Positions 16,034 to 25,143 are shown, numbered from the stretch's first letter. The stretch is 64,000 bases of DNA from Thalassovita sp. (GCA_029212905.1 JARGPB010000013.1:1-64000), one strand, 5' to 3'. The notes: generated by a model not told the origin, from the letters alone. Numbers and translations are program-made.

Positions 16034-17227
16034 TCACTCGACCGCGATTATCGAGGCCGCGGAAGGCGCCTTTATACCGGGGAAGTCTCTGATGTCGCGT
16101 GGGGTTTCTATTCTGGGCGCTCTGCCTTCCGCGAAAAACCTGGAGTCGAATGGGACGGCGTGGATGCCGAAGCCGCAGCTGCCTGTGTGTAGCGCGAGAA
16201 AGCGCCCGGCCTTGCCTGTCGGAATCACCGGGAACGCGGGGTCGCCATACTGCCCCGGGCCATCGTCTGCGATAACCGGGCAGACTTGCCGTATCCTATG
16301 CCGATCAGTCCGGTCAAGCACCGACAAACCGAATTCACCTGGATAAAAGCTCTCGGACGCGATCTCTTCCGCCATGATAGTGCCATGCCGACGAAGCAGG
16401 ATCGAGTGATAAGTGACGGCCCGCTTTCCGCGCATCACCCGGACCCCCGGCAACGCGCAGAGCGCTTTGGCAGCAAGGAATACCGGCGCCGTGCCAAATG
16501 CGCGTTCCACCACGGGGCCTGCAAGTGCGATCCGATGTTGTGGCGAGACCACGAGATTCCGTTTAGGCATCCCTGCCCCGAGCGCACCGGCAGTGATGAG
16601 AACCGGCTTGTAAGGGTCGTTCATACCCCGGAACTCCAGTTTTCGCCGCCCGATCCACAGAATGTCGTTTGCAGTACCTTCTGAGCTGAGCACAAGATCT
16701 CCTTCGGCCAGCGCCTCGACCGGCACCGCGCCGCCGGGCGTCGCGATCCGGGTTCCGTCGGCGAAGCAGACGAAAATGCTGCTGTAGGGCATGGAAGGCG
16801 AATTGGTTTCGAGCGCGATGATTTCGTATTCGACACCTGGCGCCAGCCACCCGTCCGAAAGGAAGCCGACGATGTCCCCGTTTATGGCGCCCCCAATCTT
16901 GACCGCCGTGATCGTCACCTCGTCGGCCGGGTCGGTCGATCCGACGGGACGGACGGTATAGGAATACTCCGGCTCGACATCTGTGTCGAAGGCGTAGGTA
17001 ACGCCGTTGAGGATATACACGGCATCGGTTTCCTGCTGGATCAGGTCGCCTTCGCCAAAGGTATTGTCGAGAAGCCCATCATCGATGTCGAGTATCGTGT
17101 ACGTGTGGTTCGGGTCGATCGTAAAGGTGCTACCGATGGCACCGGTCTGACCAACATCATTGGACGAAAACGGGTCGGTTCCCGTGATCGTCAGATCGGA
17201 TAGCTGCCAGATGCGAATATTCGGCAT
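16034..17227 (-). CDS. Hint (hedgehog/intein) domain protein
   Basis: A 397-residue protein. The N-terminal 150 residues are an acidic beta-rich region (ITGTDPFSSNDVGQTG, YAFDTDVEPEYSYTV) typical of secreted, calcium-rich roseobacter proteins, with no Sec signal. From about residue 155 a Hint domain starts: FVCFADGTRIATPGGAVPVEALAEGDLVLS, with the nucleophilic Cys expected for N-S acyl shift. LVVSPQHRIAL carries the block-B-like His, and YHSILLRRHGTIMAEEIASESFYPG follows. Such proteins are common in Rhodobacterales and are thought to be exported by type I secretion and self-cleaving. The RBS is weak. Both neighbours are mobile-element scars. Confidence 0.85.
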   Translation of the reverse strand: MPNIRIWQLSDLTITGTDPFSSNDVGQTGAIGSTFTIDPNHTYTILDIDDGLLDNTFGEGDLIQQETDAVYILNGVTYAFDTDVEPEYSYTVRPVGSTDPADEVTITAVKIGGAINGDIVGFLSDGWLAPGVEYEIIALETNSPSMPYSSIFVCFADGTRIATPGGAVPVEALAEGDLVLSSEGTANDILWIGRRKLEFRGMNDPYKPVLITAGALGAGMPKRNLVVSPQHRIALAGPVVERAFGTAPVFLAAKALCALPGVRVMRGKRAVTYHSILLRRHGTIMAEEIASESFYPGEFGLSVLDRTDRHRIRQVCPVIADDGPGQYGDPAFPVIPTGKAGRFLALHTGSCGFGIHAVPFDSRFFAEGRAPRIETPRDIRDFPGIKAPSAASIIAVE

Positions 17228-17471
17228 TTCGTTTTCTCATTTGCCAATGCGCTTAATTAACATAGAGCGGGTAAAATTTGTGCTAACGTGAAGAAAAGGG
17301 GAGCTTTTGGGGCAAATCACGGCGGCACGGCGGCGCACAGGCTTCAGGCCGGAACGATCGTAACCGCCTGAACTGTGAACAGCCGAAACCCAGGAAACAA
17401 GGGCGCACCGCTTCTGTTCCGATGCGATGATACGCTGGGGCGCCGCGCAACAAATCACTACGATTGCGCGC

Positions 17472-17480
17472 GTCGTATCC
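17472..17480. repeat. 9-bp target duplication, left copy
   Basis: GTCGTATCC directly abuts the left inverted repeat of the IS5-family element. The identical 9-mer is found at 18529-18537 directly after the right inverted repeat. Confidence 0.9.
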
Positions 17481-18528
17481 GGCGTTGTTGCGCAAATCCA
17501 AGGGGATTCATCTTGTGAATCCAGTATGCTAGCCGGGCAGCATGAGCAGACCTCCGAAGACGACCTACAAGACCACCAATTGGCACAGCTACAATCAGGC
17601 TTTGAAGCAGCGCGGTTCGCTGACTGTCTGGTTCGATCCCTCGATGCAGTGGGAGGCGGTGCCGTCCGGGCGGCGCGGTCGCCAGCAGTCATATAGCGAT
17701 GCTGCGATCCAGGTCTGCCTCGCCCTTAAGGTCGTCTTCGGCCTGCCACTCCGCCAGACGACAGGGTTCGTGGCGAGCCTTCTGAAGCTTTCCGGGCTGG
17801 ACTGGTCCGTGCCTGACTTTTCCACCTTGTCGCGCCGCCAGAAAACCTTGGACGTCGTTGTCCCGTATCGCGGCACCAAGGGGCCGCTGCACCTGCTCGT
17901 GGACAGCACCGGCATCAAGGTGGAAGGCGAAGGCGAGTGGCATACGCGCAAGCACGGTGGCTCACGACGCAGGGTTTGGCGCAAGATCCACTTCGGGATC
18001 GACGAGGAAACATTGGAAATCCGGGCGGTCGAGGTCACCTCCAGCAATGTCGGCGATGCGCCGATGCTGCCGGATCTGCTTGCCCAGATCCCGGTGGAGG
18101 AGGAGATCGCCACCGTCACGGCCGACGGTGCCTATGACACACGCGCTTGCCATGACGCCATCGCCGCCCGCAATGCGGCAGCTATCATCCCGCCGAGACG
18201 GAATGCGAGACCTTGGAAGTCGGACACAGCCGGAGCCCGGGCGCGCAACGAGATCCTGCGGGCGTCAAGGCACTTGGGCCGGGCACTTTGGCGGAACTGG
18301 AGTGGGTATCATCGCCGCAGCAGGGTCGAAACGAAAATGAACTGTGTGAAGCAGCTCGGCCAGCGGCTCATGTCGCGGGACTTCGACCGCCAGGTGGCAG
18401 AGGTCCAAATCCGCGCGGCGGTCCTCAACCGCTTCACCGCACTCGGTATCCCGATGACCGTGGCCGCAGGATAAGTGCGTCCGGGGAAAGGGGAAGTGCG
18501 GTCAGCAGCTGATTTGCGCAACAGCGCC
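17481..18528 (+). mobile_element. intact IS5-family (IS903-like) element, 1048 bp
   Basis: The 18-bp ends are GGCGTTGTTGCGCAAATC at 17481 and, as complement of the right end, GGCGCTGTTGCGCAAATC, with one mismatch. A perfect 9-bp duplication, GTCGTATCC, flanks the element, as expected for the IS903 subgroup. One uninterrupted transposase gene fills it. The element therefore looks recently inserted and potentially active, in contrast to the IS3 and IS66 sequences nearby. Confidence 0.93.
17542..18474 (+). CDS. IS5-family transposase (DDE, IS903 group)
   Basis: A 310-residue transposase starting MSRPPKTTYKTTNWHSYNQAL, with an N-terminal DNA-binding region and a DDE catalytic core. HLLVDSTGIKV holds the first Asp. 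TVTADGAYDTRACHDAI holds the second. The Glu lies in the YHRRSRVETKMNCVKQLG segment, which shows the Y-(2)-R-(3)-E-(6)-K signature of IS4/IS5 superfamily transposases. Length is normal and no frameshift is seen. The gene occupies nearly the whole element between its terminal repeats. Confidence 0.92.
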   Translation: MSRPPKTTYKTTNWHSYNQALKQRGSLTVWFDPSMQWEAVPSGRRGRQQSYSDAAIQVCLALKVVFGLPLRQTTGFVASLLKLSGLDWSVPDFSTLSRRQKTLDVVVPYRGTKGPLHLLVDSTGIKVEGEGEWHTRKHGGSRRRVWRKIHFGIDEETLEIRAVEVTSSNVGDAPMLPDLLAQIPVEEEIATVTADGAYDTRACHDAIAARNAAAIIPPRRNARPWKSDTAGARARNEILRASRHLGRALWRNWSGYHRRSRVETKMNCVKQLGQRLMSRDFDRQVAEVQIRAAVLNRFTALGIPMTVAAG

Positions 18529-18537
18529 GTCGTATCC
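18529..18537. repeat. 9-bp target duplication, right copy
   Basis: GTCGTATCC, identical to 17472-17480, directly after the right inverted repeat of the IS5-family element. Confidence 0.9.
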
Positions 18538-18593
18538 AAAACCCGAAACACGAGTTTTGAATGTGACGATTTAAGGGCGCCCCGGCGCGATTC

Positions 18594-18731
18594 TCAGGAT
18601 ATTGTCCCGGCCTTTTCGCCCTTGGGAGGGCGGATGCCGAAAAGAAGGGCGTAGAGCACGGGCACCGCAACCAGTGTGAGAACCGACGCGAAGACATTGC
18701 CGCCCATTTTCGTCACGGCCATCGAGGGAGT
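18594..18731 (-). pseudogene. RND efflux permease, C-terminal remnant
   Basis: About 40 residues ending at 18594 read MAVTKMGGNVFASVLTLVAV and then PVLYALLFGIRPPKGEKA. This matches the last transmembrane helix and tail of an RND pump and closely resembles the end of the intact permease at 22051-25131 (FASILTLVAVPVFYALFFRI). The residues before it in the same open frame belong to a resolvase fragment, so the reading frame is a chimera created by a deletion or insertion. It shows that a second RND pump once lay here on the opposite strand. Confidence 0.8.
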
Positions 18732-18749
18732 TGTTCCTAGTCGGGGTGT

Positions 18750-19200
18750 AATGATATCCAAAGAATTTTCACTGTGTCCTTTCAAAATCTCGAGTACGGT
18801 TTTTGCTGATGCGAGATCGCGAGCGATAAATCCATATGATCGACCCTCTGCCACTGCTTGAACGACCTTCGGTGCCCGCTTGCCTGATTTCGGGCGTTGG
18901 CCGTATTGACTCCCGAGTTTCTTGCCGCGCGCCCTGCCAGCGGCGACACCATATTTGGCTCGTCCGCTGAGCAGGTCGCGTTCGAACTGTACGATCTCAT
19001 CCAGCATGGTCGCCATCATCCGGTCATTGGCGTATCCAGTTCAACGTTCATCCCGCTCATGGCGACGACCGAGACTTTCCAACCAGCCAATCTATTCAAC
19101 TTGTCCAGTAGGTCCTCGGAGGACCGTGCACAACGGGTTCGCCCACTGACGAGGATGGCATTTTTCTGCCGTACTTCAGCAAAATCGAGAATTCGGGGCC
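18750..19200 (-). pseudogene. serine recombinase (resolvase) remnant
   Basis: Two adjoining frames reconstruct the middle and end of a Tn3-type serine resolvase. SSEDLLDKLNRLAGWKVSVV and AMSGMNVELDTPM are in one frame. After a one-base shift near 19020, MMATMLDEIVQFERDLLSGR, RARGKKLGSQYGQRPKSGKR and a C-terminal helix-turn-helix (GRSYGFIARDLASAKTVLEIL) are in the other. The N-terminal segment with the catalytic Ser is missing. It ends abruptly near 18750, where the frame runs into the RND remnant. It was probably part of a transposon. Confidence 0.75.
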
Positions 19201-19268
19201 GGGAAATACTATTGGCGGAGTGAACCGCTCCTTGTTTGCCGAAGACCCAGAAGTGAGGAGACTGGGTC

Positions 19269-19505
19269 ATGGGAAAGACGAAAAACCTAACACGTTATCC
19301 AGAGGAGCTCCGTGCCCGCGCGGTGCGGATTGTTTTGGGTCAAGAGAATGAATGCCCAATGGACACGCTTAGCTCCATCACACGCCGCTGGGAGGGCGAA
19401 GTGAGCGCAGATGCGGCAGATGACGGTGCCTTTCCCGTCCGCAGGATAATCCCGCGCCCGAGAACAACTCAGGTAGACTCAGACCCGAAGCTCATGACGA
19501 ATTGA
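19269..19505 (+). pseudogene. IS3-family OrfA remnant
   Basis: The frame starts MGKTKNLTRYPEELRARAVR and continues IVLGQENE, which matches the opening of IS3-family OrfA proteins (YPEELRERAVRMV). After about 40 residues the similarity is lost and the rest reads as low-complexity noise. No OrfB follows. A short AGGAG-like site precedes the ATG. This is a decayed fragment lying between the resolvase remnant and the tetR genes. Confidence 0.55.
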
Positions 19506-19601
19506 AAACGGTGCTAGAAAAAGCCGCCAAGCGGCGCTTGGTGGCGAAAATCCGCACAGCTTTGCGACTTGCTGCTAAATCAACTTCTATCCACTATACT
19601 A

Positions 19602-19615
19602 ACTAGACGGTACAG
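19602..19615. promoter_or_regulatory. operator-like motif before first tetR
   Basis: ACTAGACGGTACAG about 45 bp upstream of the tetR gene at 19661. It shares the 10-mer GACGGTACAG (19606-19615) with the near-palindrome in front of the second tetR gene (20326-20335). A TATACT hexamer (19595-19600) just precedes it and could be a -10 box, but no good -35 box was found. Confidence 0.45.
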
Positions 19616-19660
19616 TAAAGTTTGTAACCGCATAGTCCTGCCTGGGATTGGGAGAACGAG

Positions 19661-20269
19661 ATGCCCGAGAGAAAAATGGCCGACGTCATGATTGGTGCGC
19701 GCGAGGTTTTCTTCCGATGCGGTTACGAAGGAGCCACGGTCGATGCGATTGCCGCTGAAGGAAAAGTGTCGAAGGCAACCATGTATTCGTATTACCCGAC
19801 CAAGGAGCAACTGTTCCTGAGCGTGGTTGAATCCGAATGCGGTCGGCTTGCGGACGAAATCCTCCGGCCCTTGATCGCGTCTTTGGAGCCGCGCGCCCAG
19901 TTGGAAGAACTCGCCTTGCGCATGGTCGACCTCACCTTGGACGACACCAACACCCGTCTCCTGCGAACGTGCGTTGGCGCCTCCGAGGCACTGCCCGAAG
20001 TGGGTGAGGTTTATTTTCGCGCAGGCCCGAAACCTGCCCGCGAACTCGTCGGTCGGATTCTGGAGCGCCTTACGCGCGAAGGCGCGCTCGATGTCGATGA
20101 CGTCCGGCGCGCGTCCGATCACTTTATACACCTTTGCGTTTCGGGGCTACTTATGCCGCGCCTTCTCGCAGTGAAACGAGCAGTCCACTGCGAGAAACAT
20201 GCAGGCGAAGCGGTCGCTGCATTCCTGCGACTCTACGGTAGCGGCCACAGAGACAATTTTTCAGATTGA
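19661..20269 (+). CDS. TetR/AcrR family transcriptional regulator
   Basis: A 202-residue repressor-type protein. The N-terminal TetR DNA-binding domain is clear: MIGAREVFFRCGYEGATVDAI, then AAEGKVSKATMYSYYPTKEQLFLSV, with the recognition helix near residues 32-48. The C-terminal half (VDLTLDDTNTRLLRTCVGASEALPEV and YFRAGPKPARELVGRIL) fits the AefR-like C-terminal ligand domain. It is the first of two tetR genes directly in front of an RND pump and shares an operator-like motif with the second, so it probably represses that pump or the neighbouring repressor. The inducer is unknown. Confidence 0.88.
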   Translation: MPERKMADVMIGAREVFFRCGYEGATVDAIAAEGKVSKATMYSYYPTKEQLFLSVVESECGRLADEILRPLIASLEPRAQLEELALRMVDLTLDDTNTRLLRTCVGASEALPEVGEVYFRAGPKPARELVGRILERLTREGALDVDDVRRASDHFIHLCVSGLLMPRLLAVKRAVHCEKHAGEAVAAFLRLYGSGHRDNFSD

Positions 20270-20317
20270 CCTCGCTTGCCAAACACGGGGCAGCGCACTA
20301 ACTCACCCAATGACTTA

Positions 20318-20335
20318 ACCGACCGGACGGTACAG
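20318..20335. promoter_or_regulatory. TetR operator-like near-palindrome
   Basis: ACCGACCGGACGGT (20318-20331) is symmetric at 12 of 14 positions, resembling operators of AcrR/NalC-type regulators. It runs on into ACAG, giving the 10-mer shared with the site upstream of the first tetR gene. It overlaps the region just before the GTG start at 20337. Confidence 0.6.
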
Positions 20336-20336
20336 G

Positions 20337-20888
20337 GTGATTGCAGAACTGAAAAAGCAACCGAGAAACGCATCGCCGAAGATTCTCGGCGCTGCGCGGG
20401 CGATTGCGCTGCGAGAAGGCGCGGGAAAGATCACGATCGATGCCGTCGCTCGGGAATCCGGCCTCAGCAAGGGTGGGGTGTTGTACAACTTCCCCACCAA
20501 GAAAGCGCTTCTGGCCGGGCTGCTCGACGAAATGCTCGCGGAGCACCGCGAACGTCTGGCGTCCGTCCCGGAAGGGCACAGTTCCCGCACCCTGCGCGGT
20601 CATCTCGAGACAGTCCTGCAAGCCGGAAGCACCGATGATGACCTTTCGATGGCTATTCTCGCGGTTTCGGCGTCGGATCCGAATCTTCTGGACCCGCTGA
20701 GAAGAGAGCTGTCCCGTGATGTCGAGCGCATCCGTTCGGACGCGCAGGACGACACTGCGGCGATGGTTCTCTTGTTGGCGATCCAGGGTCTTCGTTTCCA
20801 GAGGCTCCTTCGCCTCGCGGATGGTGATGCCGATCAGCAAGACGCCGTCATCGACAGATTGAAGGATATGATCGATGAGCTCGAATAG
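20337..20888 (+). CDS. TetR family transcriptional regulator, GTG start
   Basis: A 183-residue protein. The DNA-binding domain is KILGAARAIALREGAGKITI, then DAVARESGLSKGGVLYNFPTKKALLAGL, with the recognition helix near residues 33-50. The GGVLYNFPTKKAL signature is typical of TetR members linked to efflux pumps. The C-terminal half is a short helical ligand domain. The GTG at 20337 directly follows the operator-like palindrome and has no good RBS, so a leaderless message or a slightly later start is possible. Its last 14 bp overlap the adaptor gene, placing repressor and pump in one operon with autoregulation likely. Confidence 0.85.
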   Translation: MIAELKKQPRNASPKILGAARAIALREGAGKITIDAVARESGLSKGGVLYNFPTKKALLAGLLDEMLAEHRERLASVPEGHSSRTLRGHLETVLQAGSTDDDLSMAILAVSASDPNLLDPLRRELSRDVERIRSDAQDDTAAMVLLLAIQGLRFQRLLRLADGDADQQDAVIDRLKDMIDELE

Positions 20889-22023
20889 AATCAGATACTT
20901 CCGAGGAGGCGCCGCTGGATTGGTCGTCCTCCTGCTCACCATTGTCCTTCTCGTGCAATTCGGCCCAGACCTCGTATCCAAGGTCTTCGCGCAGACAACG
21001 GATGAGGTTTCCGGTGCCGATGCGCAAGGGAGCGCCGAGCAAGACATGGCCCAGCCGGTCACAGTCGAAGTTTCGCGCGCTGAGCTTCGCGATAGCGATA
21101 AGGCGCGCAGCCTGGCAGGCCGCGTGGAGCCCGCCCGGACCGTGGATATCGCCTTTCAGGTTTCGGGTCAGCTTTCCGACCTCACGATAGATGCCGGGAC
21201 TCGGGTTGAGAAAGGCGATTTAATTGCCGCGCTCGACCCGGTCGATTTCGAATTGGCCGTGGAGCGGGCGCAGGCCTCTTTCGACCTCGCAAAATCCGAA
21301 TACGATCGTGCGTTGAGTCTGACCGAGAGGGGGGTGGCGACCGACGCCCGACTTGAAACGAACCGCGCGCAGCTTGCTCAGGCAGAAGTCGCCCTGCGTG
21401 AAGCGGAGCGACGCTTGGCTCAAGCCACGATCACCGCGCCCTTCGACGCCATTGTCGCGCGCATCTTTCTGGAGGAGTTTTCGAACGTCACCCCTGCGGC
21501 TCCGATTGCCAGGTTGCAGGACATCAGTGAAATGCGGGTGCGGATTTCGCTGCCCGAGGAACTCGCCGCGATGGCACGGGCCCAGCCCGATGCATTCAGG
21601 GTAACCGCCTCTTTCCCCGCTGTGCCGGGATATGACGCAACTCTGTATCTGCGGACATTCGTGACCGATGCAGACCCCACAGCCCAAACCTATGACGTCG
21701 AGTTTGCAATCGAGGGCGCCATCGACCCGAGATTGCTGCCCGGAATGACGGCGAATGTGCGCGTAGCCGCCGCCGCGGAGGGTGCGCAATCGCGGTTGGT
21801 AGTCGTCCCGGTCTCAGCGATCGACACGACGAGCCGGAGCGAGCCGTCCATCTGGCTGTATGACGAGGGGACCGGCCGGGTGTCCCGTAAGACGATCCGC
21901 CTGGGGCTGCCGAACGACGACGAAATCGTCGTGCTTGAGGGGCTCTCCGGAGACGAACTGGTTGTGTCCGGCGGGTGGTGGCGCCTGAAGGAAAACGAAA
22001 CAGTCGCGGTTCGCGGCCTCTGA
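20875..22023 (+). CDS. RND efflux periplasmic adaptor (MFP) subunit
   Basis: A 382-residue adaptor. Residues 8-32 form an N-terminal membrane anchor (GGAAGLVVLLLTIVLLVQFG). Then come the first barrel/lipoyl strand (RSLAGRVEPARTVDIAFQVSGQ), the lipoyl half GTRVEKGDLIAALDPVDFELAV, a coiled-coil hairpin, and the second lipoyl half ITAPFDAIVARIFLEEF. Beta-barrel and membrane-proximal domains follow (VVPVSAIDTTSRSEPSIWLYD). The adaptor links the inner-membrane RND pump to an outer-membrane channel. No TolC homologue is encoded nearby, so a channel from elsewhere is presumably used. It overlaps the tetR gene and sits 27 bp before the permease. Confidence 0.92.
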   Translation: MSSNRIRYFRGGAAGLVVLLLTIVLLVQFGPDLVSKVFAQTTDEVSGADAQGSAEQDMAQPVTVEVSRAELRDSDKARSLAGRVEPARTVDIAFQVSGQLSDLTIDAGTRVEKGDLIAALDPVDFELAVERAQASFDLAKSEYDRALSLTERGVATDARLETNRAQLAQAEVALREAERRLAQATITAPFDAIVARIFLEEFSNVTPAAPIARLQDISEMRVRISLPEELAAMARAQPDAFRVTASFPAVPGYDATLYLRTFVTDADPTAQTYDVEFAIEGAIDPRLLPGMTANVRVAAAAEGAQSRLVVVPVSAIDTTSRSEPSIWLYDEGTGRVSRKTIRLGLPNDDEIVVLEGLSGDELVVSGGWWRLKENETVAVRGL

Positions 22024-22050
22024 ACGATCCTGGACCGGAAAACCGAAACC

Positions 22051-25000
22051 ATGACAATGAGTATTTCCCGCGCAAGCATCCGACGTCCGGTCGCCGTTTG
22101 GCTGGCAATTATCTTTTGCCTTCTTGGCGGTTTGTGGGGGTTGAACACGGTCGGACGCCTCGAAGACCCAAGTTTCACGCTCAAGACGGCGCTCGTTTTC
22201 GTGCCCTATCCCGGCGCGACGGCGACGGAAATGGAAGAGGAAGTTGCCGATGTCGTAGAAAGCGCACTCCAACAGATGAAGCAGCTCGACCGGGTGGAAT
22301 CGAAATCCATGCCGGGCATGACCCAGATTACGGTTGAGATCGAGATGACCTATGGGCCCGACGAGATCCCGCAGGTCTGGGACGAAATGCGCCGCCGCAT
22401 CCGCGACATCGAAGGAGAGCTCCCCTCCGGTGCCCAGTCTCCGATCATCAATGACGATTTCGGCGATGTCTACGGCATGTTCTATGCTGTGACCGCCGAT
22501 GGGTTGAGCGCCTCGGAACAGCGAGACCTCGCGACTAAACTGCGGCGCGGCCTTGTCACCGTCGACGGGGTGGCCAAGATCGAGGTTCAGGGGCTGGCGG
22601 AAGAGGAGATCATCATTTCGGTCCCTTCGGCGCGCCTGACCGAACTGGGGCTGCCACCGGACCAGATCCTCGGTATCATCGCCGACGAAAACCAGGTTTT
22701 CTCCAACGGCGAGATCAGCGAAGGGCTGTCTCGGCTAGGTGTGTCCGTTCCGCCGGGTTATGTCAGCGTCGAGGGCATTGAGGCGCTGCGGCTTGGCGCT
22801 CCCGGAGAAGTTGGGCAGATTGCGCTCTACGACATCGCTCGCGTGGTCCGAGAAGAGACGGAGCGGCCGAGCCAGATCGTGCATCATAATGGCGCGCGAG
22901 CCTTCACCCTTGGGGTCTCGGCGCTCGTGGATCGCAACGTGGTCGAGGTCGGCAGATCGGTCGAGGCACGGCTGGACCAGCTGAAGACCGAAGTGCCGGA
23001 CGGCGTCGAGATCGTACCGATCTATGAACAGCATAAGGTGGTCGACGAAGCGGTCTCGAGCTTTCTCGTCGGCCTCGGTCAATCCGTGGCCATCGTTATT
23101 GGGGCGCTTATGCTGACCATGGGATGGCGCGCGGGTCTGGTCGTGGGCGCCACGCTTGGCCTCACGGTGTTTTCCACGCTATTCTTCATGTCCGTCTTCG
23201 GCATCGAGATGGAACGGATCAGTCTAGGGGCACTGATCATCGCCATGGGCATGCTGGTCGACAATGCCATCGTGATCGCCGAAGGTATGCTGATTGGCAT
23301 GGCGCGGGGCAAGTCCGCCGAAGACGCCGCCGCCGATACCGAGACCGCGACATCGTTTCCCCTGCTTGGGGCCACCGTGATCGGGATCATGGCGTTTTCG
23401 GGCATTGGGCTATCGCCAGATGCCACCGGAGAATTCCTATTCTCGCTTTTCGCGGTTATCGCGATTTCGTTGCTGATGAGCTGGATCCTCGCCGTAACCG
23501 TCACACCCTATCTTGGGAAGCTTCTTCTGAGGGCACCGAAAGACATCTCCAAGGATCCCTATGGCGGCTTCATCTATTCGGCCTATCGCGGTTTCCTCAG
23601 GCTGGCGCTGCGCGCCCGTCTGATCGTTGTTCTGACGATCGTCGGGATCACGGTCTGGTCGGTTATGGCCTTTGGTCAGGTCAAACAGGCGTTCTTTCCG
23701 GCGTCGAACACCCCGATATTTTACGTCGAATTCCAGATGCCGCAGGGCACGGACATTCGAGTCACAAATGAAGAAATGGCCCGGCTTGAGGAGATCCTCT
23801 TAGGCGAGGAAATCGTGACGGACGTGACGACGCTTGTCGGGCGGGGTGCCAGCCGCTTCATGTTGACCTACAACCCTGAACAGGCCGATGCGAGCTACGG
23901 TCAGTTGATCGTGCGTGCGACCGATGCCACACTCATCCCCGATGTTGCGGCGCGTCTCAATCGCGAACTGCCGGCGCAATTCCCCAATGCTCTTATCCGC
24001 GTCGAGGAAATCGTCTTCGGTCCGCCTGCCGGGGCCGATGTCGCCGTTCGTTTTTCCGGACCCGATCCGGTGTTGCTCCGACAGCTGTCAAATGACGCGA
24101 TCGCGATATTCGATGAGGCCGGAACGATCACAAACCCGCGCTCAAACTGGCGGCAGCGTGAGATCCTCGTCGAACCCATCGTCGACGAGTCACGCATGCG
24201 TTTGGCCGGTGCGACTCGCGCTTCGATCGCCGACACCGTGCAATACGGCACCTCGGGCCTGCGGGTCGGCACCCTGCGCGAAGGCGATGCCGAAATCCCG
24301 ATGTATCTGCGGCTTCCCGAGGTCGAGCGCGACGGGCTGGATCGTTTGCGCGATCTCTCCGTCTGGTCGCCGGGTGCAAATGGCTATGTGCCGATGGCCA
24401 ACCTCGTCTCCGCCTTTGAGCCCCGCCTCGTCGAGGCCCTTATCCACCGCCGCGACCGTGAGCGGACGATCACCGCTCTCGGCGGTGCCCGCAGCGATCT
24501 CACCGCGGATGAGGCCTTCCGAAGCGTCCGCACCGAGATCGAATCCATCCCGCTTCCCGACGGTTATGCAATGGAATGGGGTGGCGAATTCGAAAGTGCG
24601 CAGATGGCTCAGGAGTCGCTTGGCAAGCAGCTTCCCCTAGGCTTCCTGGTCATGTTGACGATTTCGATTTTGATGTTCAACAAAGTCCGCCAACCGCTGA
24701 TCCTGTGGCTCGTGGTGCCAATGTCCGTGACGGGCATGGTCCTGGGGTTGCTGTTCACCGGTCTGCCCTTCACATTTACGGCCCTGCTCGGCTTCCTGTC
24801 CCTTTCCGGGATGCTGATGAAGAATGCCATTGTGCTGGTGGAAGAAATCGATCAGCAACGCGCCGAAGGTGTCGAGGACTATCAGGCGGTGATCGATGGC
24901 TCGGTCAGCCGTTTGAGGCCCGTCGTGCTGGCTGCGGGCACAACGATTTTCGGTATGATTCCGCTCTTACCAGACGCCTTCTTCGCATCGATGGCCGTGA

Positions 25001-25131
25001 CGATCATGGGTGGCCTCGCGTTCGCCTCGATCCTGACGCTGGTCGCGGTTCCGGTATTTTATGCACTGTTCTTCCGGATCAAGCCGCCCAAAAAAGAAAA
25101 CGCTCCTTCAGGTTCCCCAGCGACAGCCTGA
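22051..25131 (+). CDS. RND efflux pump permease (AcrB/MexF superfamily)
   Basis: A 1026-residue proton-driven pump of normal length. There are 12 hydrophobic segments and two large periplasmic loops. The first helix is in RPVAVWLAIIFCLLGGLWGL. TM4 carries the proton-relay Asp in the GMLVDNAIVIAEGM motif. The second half repeats the fold, with LSLSGMLMKNAIVLVEEIDQQR and a C-terminal PPKKE tail. It extrudes small hydrophobic compounds through the periplasm with the adaptor encoded just upstream. Because it borders an acyl-CoA catabolic island, it could export a toxic substrate or intermediate, but its repressors offer no clue to the ligand. Confidence 0.93.
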   Translation: MTMSISRASIRRPVAVWLAIIFCLLGGLWGLNTVGRLEDPSFTLKTALVFVPYPGATATEMEEEVADVVESALQQMKQLDRVESKSMPGMTQITVEIEMTYGPDEIPQVWDEMRRRIRDIEGELPSGAQSPIINDDFGDVYGMFYAVTADGLSASEQRDLATKLRRGLVTVDGVAKIEVQGLAEEEIIISVPSARLTELGLPPDQILGIIADENQVFSNGEISEGLSRLGVSVPPGYVSVEGIEALRLGAPGEVGQIALYDIARVVREETERPSQIVHHNGARAFTLGVSALVDRNVVEVGRSVEARLDQLKTEVPDGVEIVPIYEQHKVVDEAVSSFLVGLGQSVAIVIGALMLTMGWRAGLVVGATLGLTVFSTLFFMSVFGIEMERISLGALIIAMGMLVDNAIVIAEGMLIGMARGKSAEDAAADTETATSFPLLGATVIGIMAFSGIGLSPDATGEFLFSLFAVIAISLLMSWILAVTVTPYLGKLLLRAPKDISKDPYGGFIYSAYRGFLRLALRARLIVVLTIVGITVWSVMAFGQVKQAFFPASNTPIFYVEFQMPQGTDIRVTNEEMARLEEILLGEEIVTDVTTLVGRGASRFMLTYNPEQADASYGQLIVRATDATLIPDVAARLNRELPAQFPNALIRVEEIVFGPPAGADVAVRFSGPDPVLLRQLSNDAIAIFDEAGTITNPRSNWRQREILVEPIVDESRMRLAGATRASIADTVQYGTSGLRVGTLREGDAEIPMYLRLPEVERDGLDRLRDLSVWSPGANGYVPMANLVSAFEPRLVEALIHRRDRERTITALGGARSDLTADEAFRSVRTEIESIPLPDGYAMEWGGEFESAQMAQESLGKQLPLGFLVMLTISILMFNKVRQPLILWLVVPMSVTGMVLGLLFTGLPFTFTALLGFLSLSGMLMKNAIVLVEEIDQQRAEGVEDYQAVIDGSVSRLRPVVLAAGTTIFGMIPLLPDAFFASMAVTIMGGLAFASILTLVAVPVFYALFFRIKPPKKENAPSGSPATA

Positions 25132-25143
25132 ACGCAGATGCAG

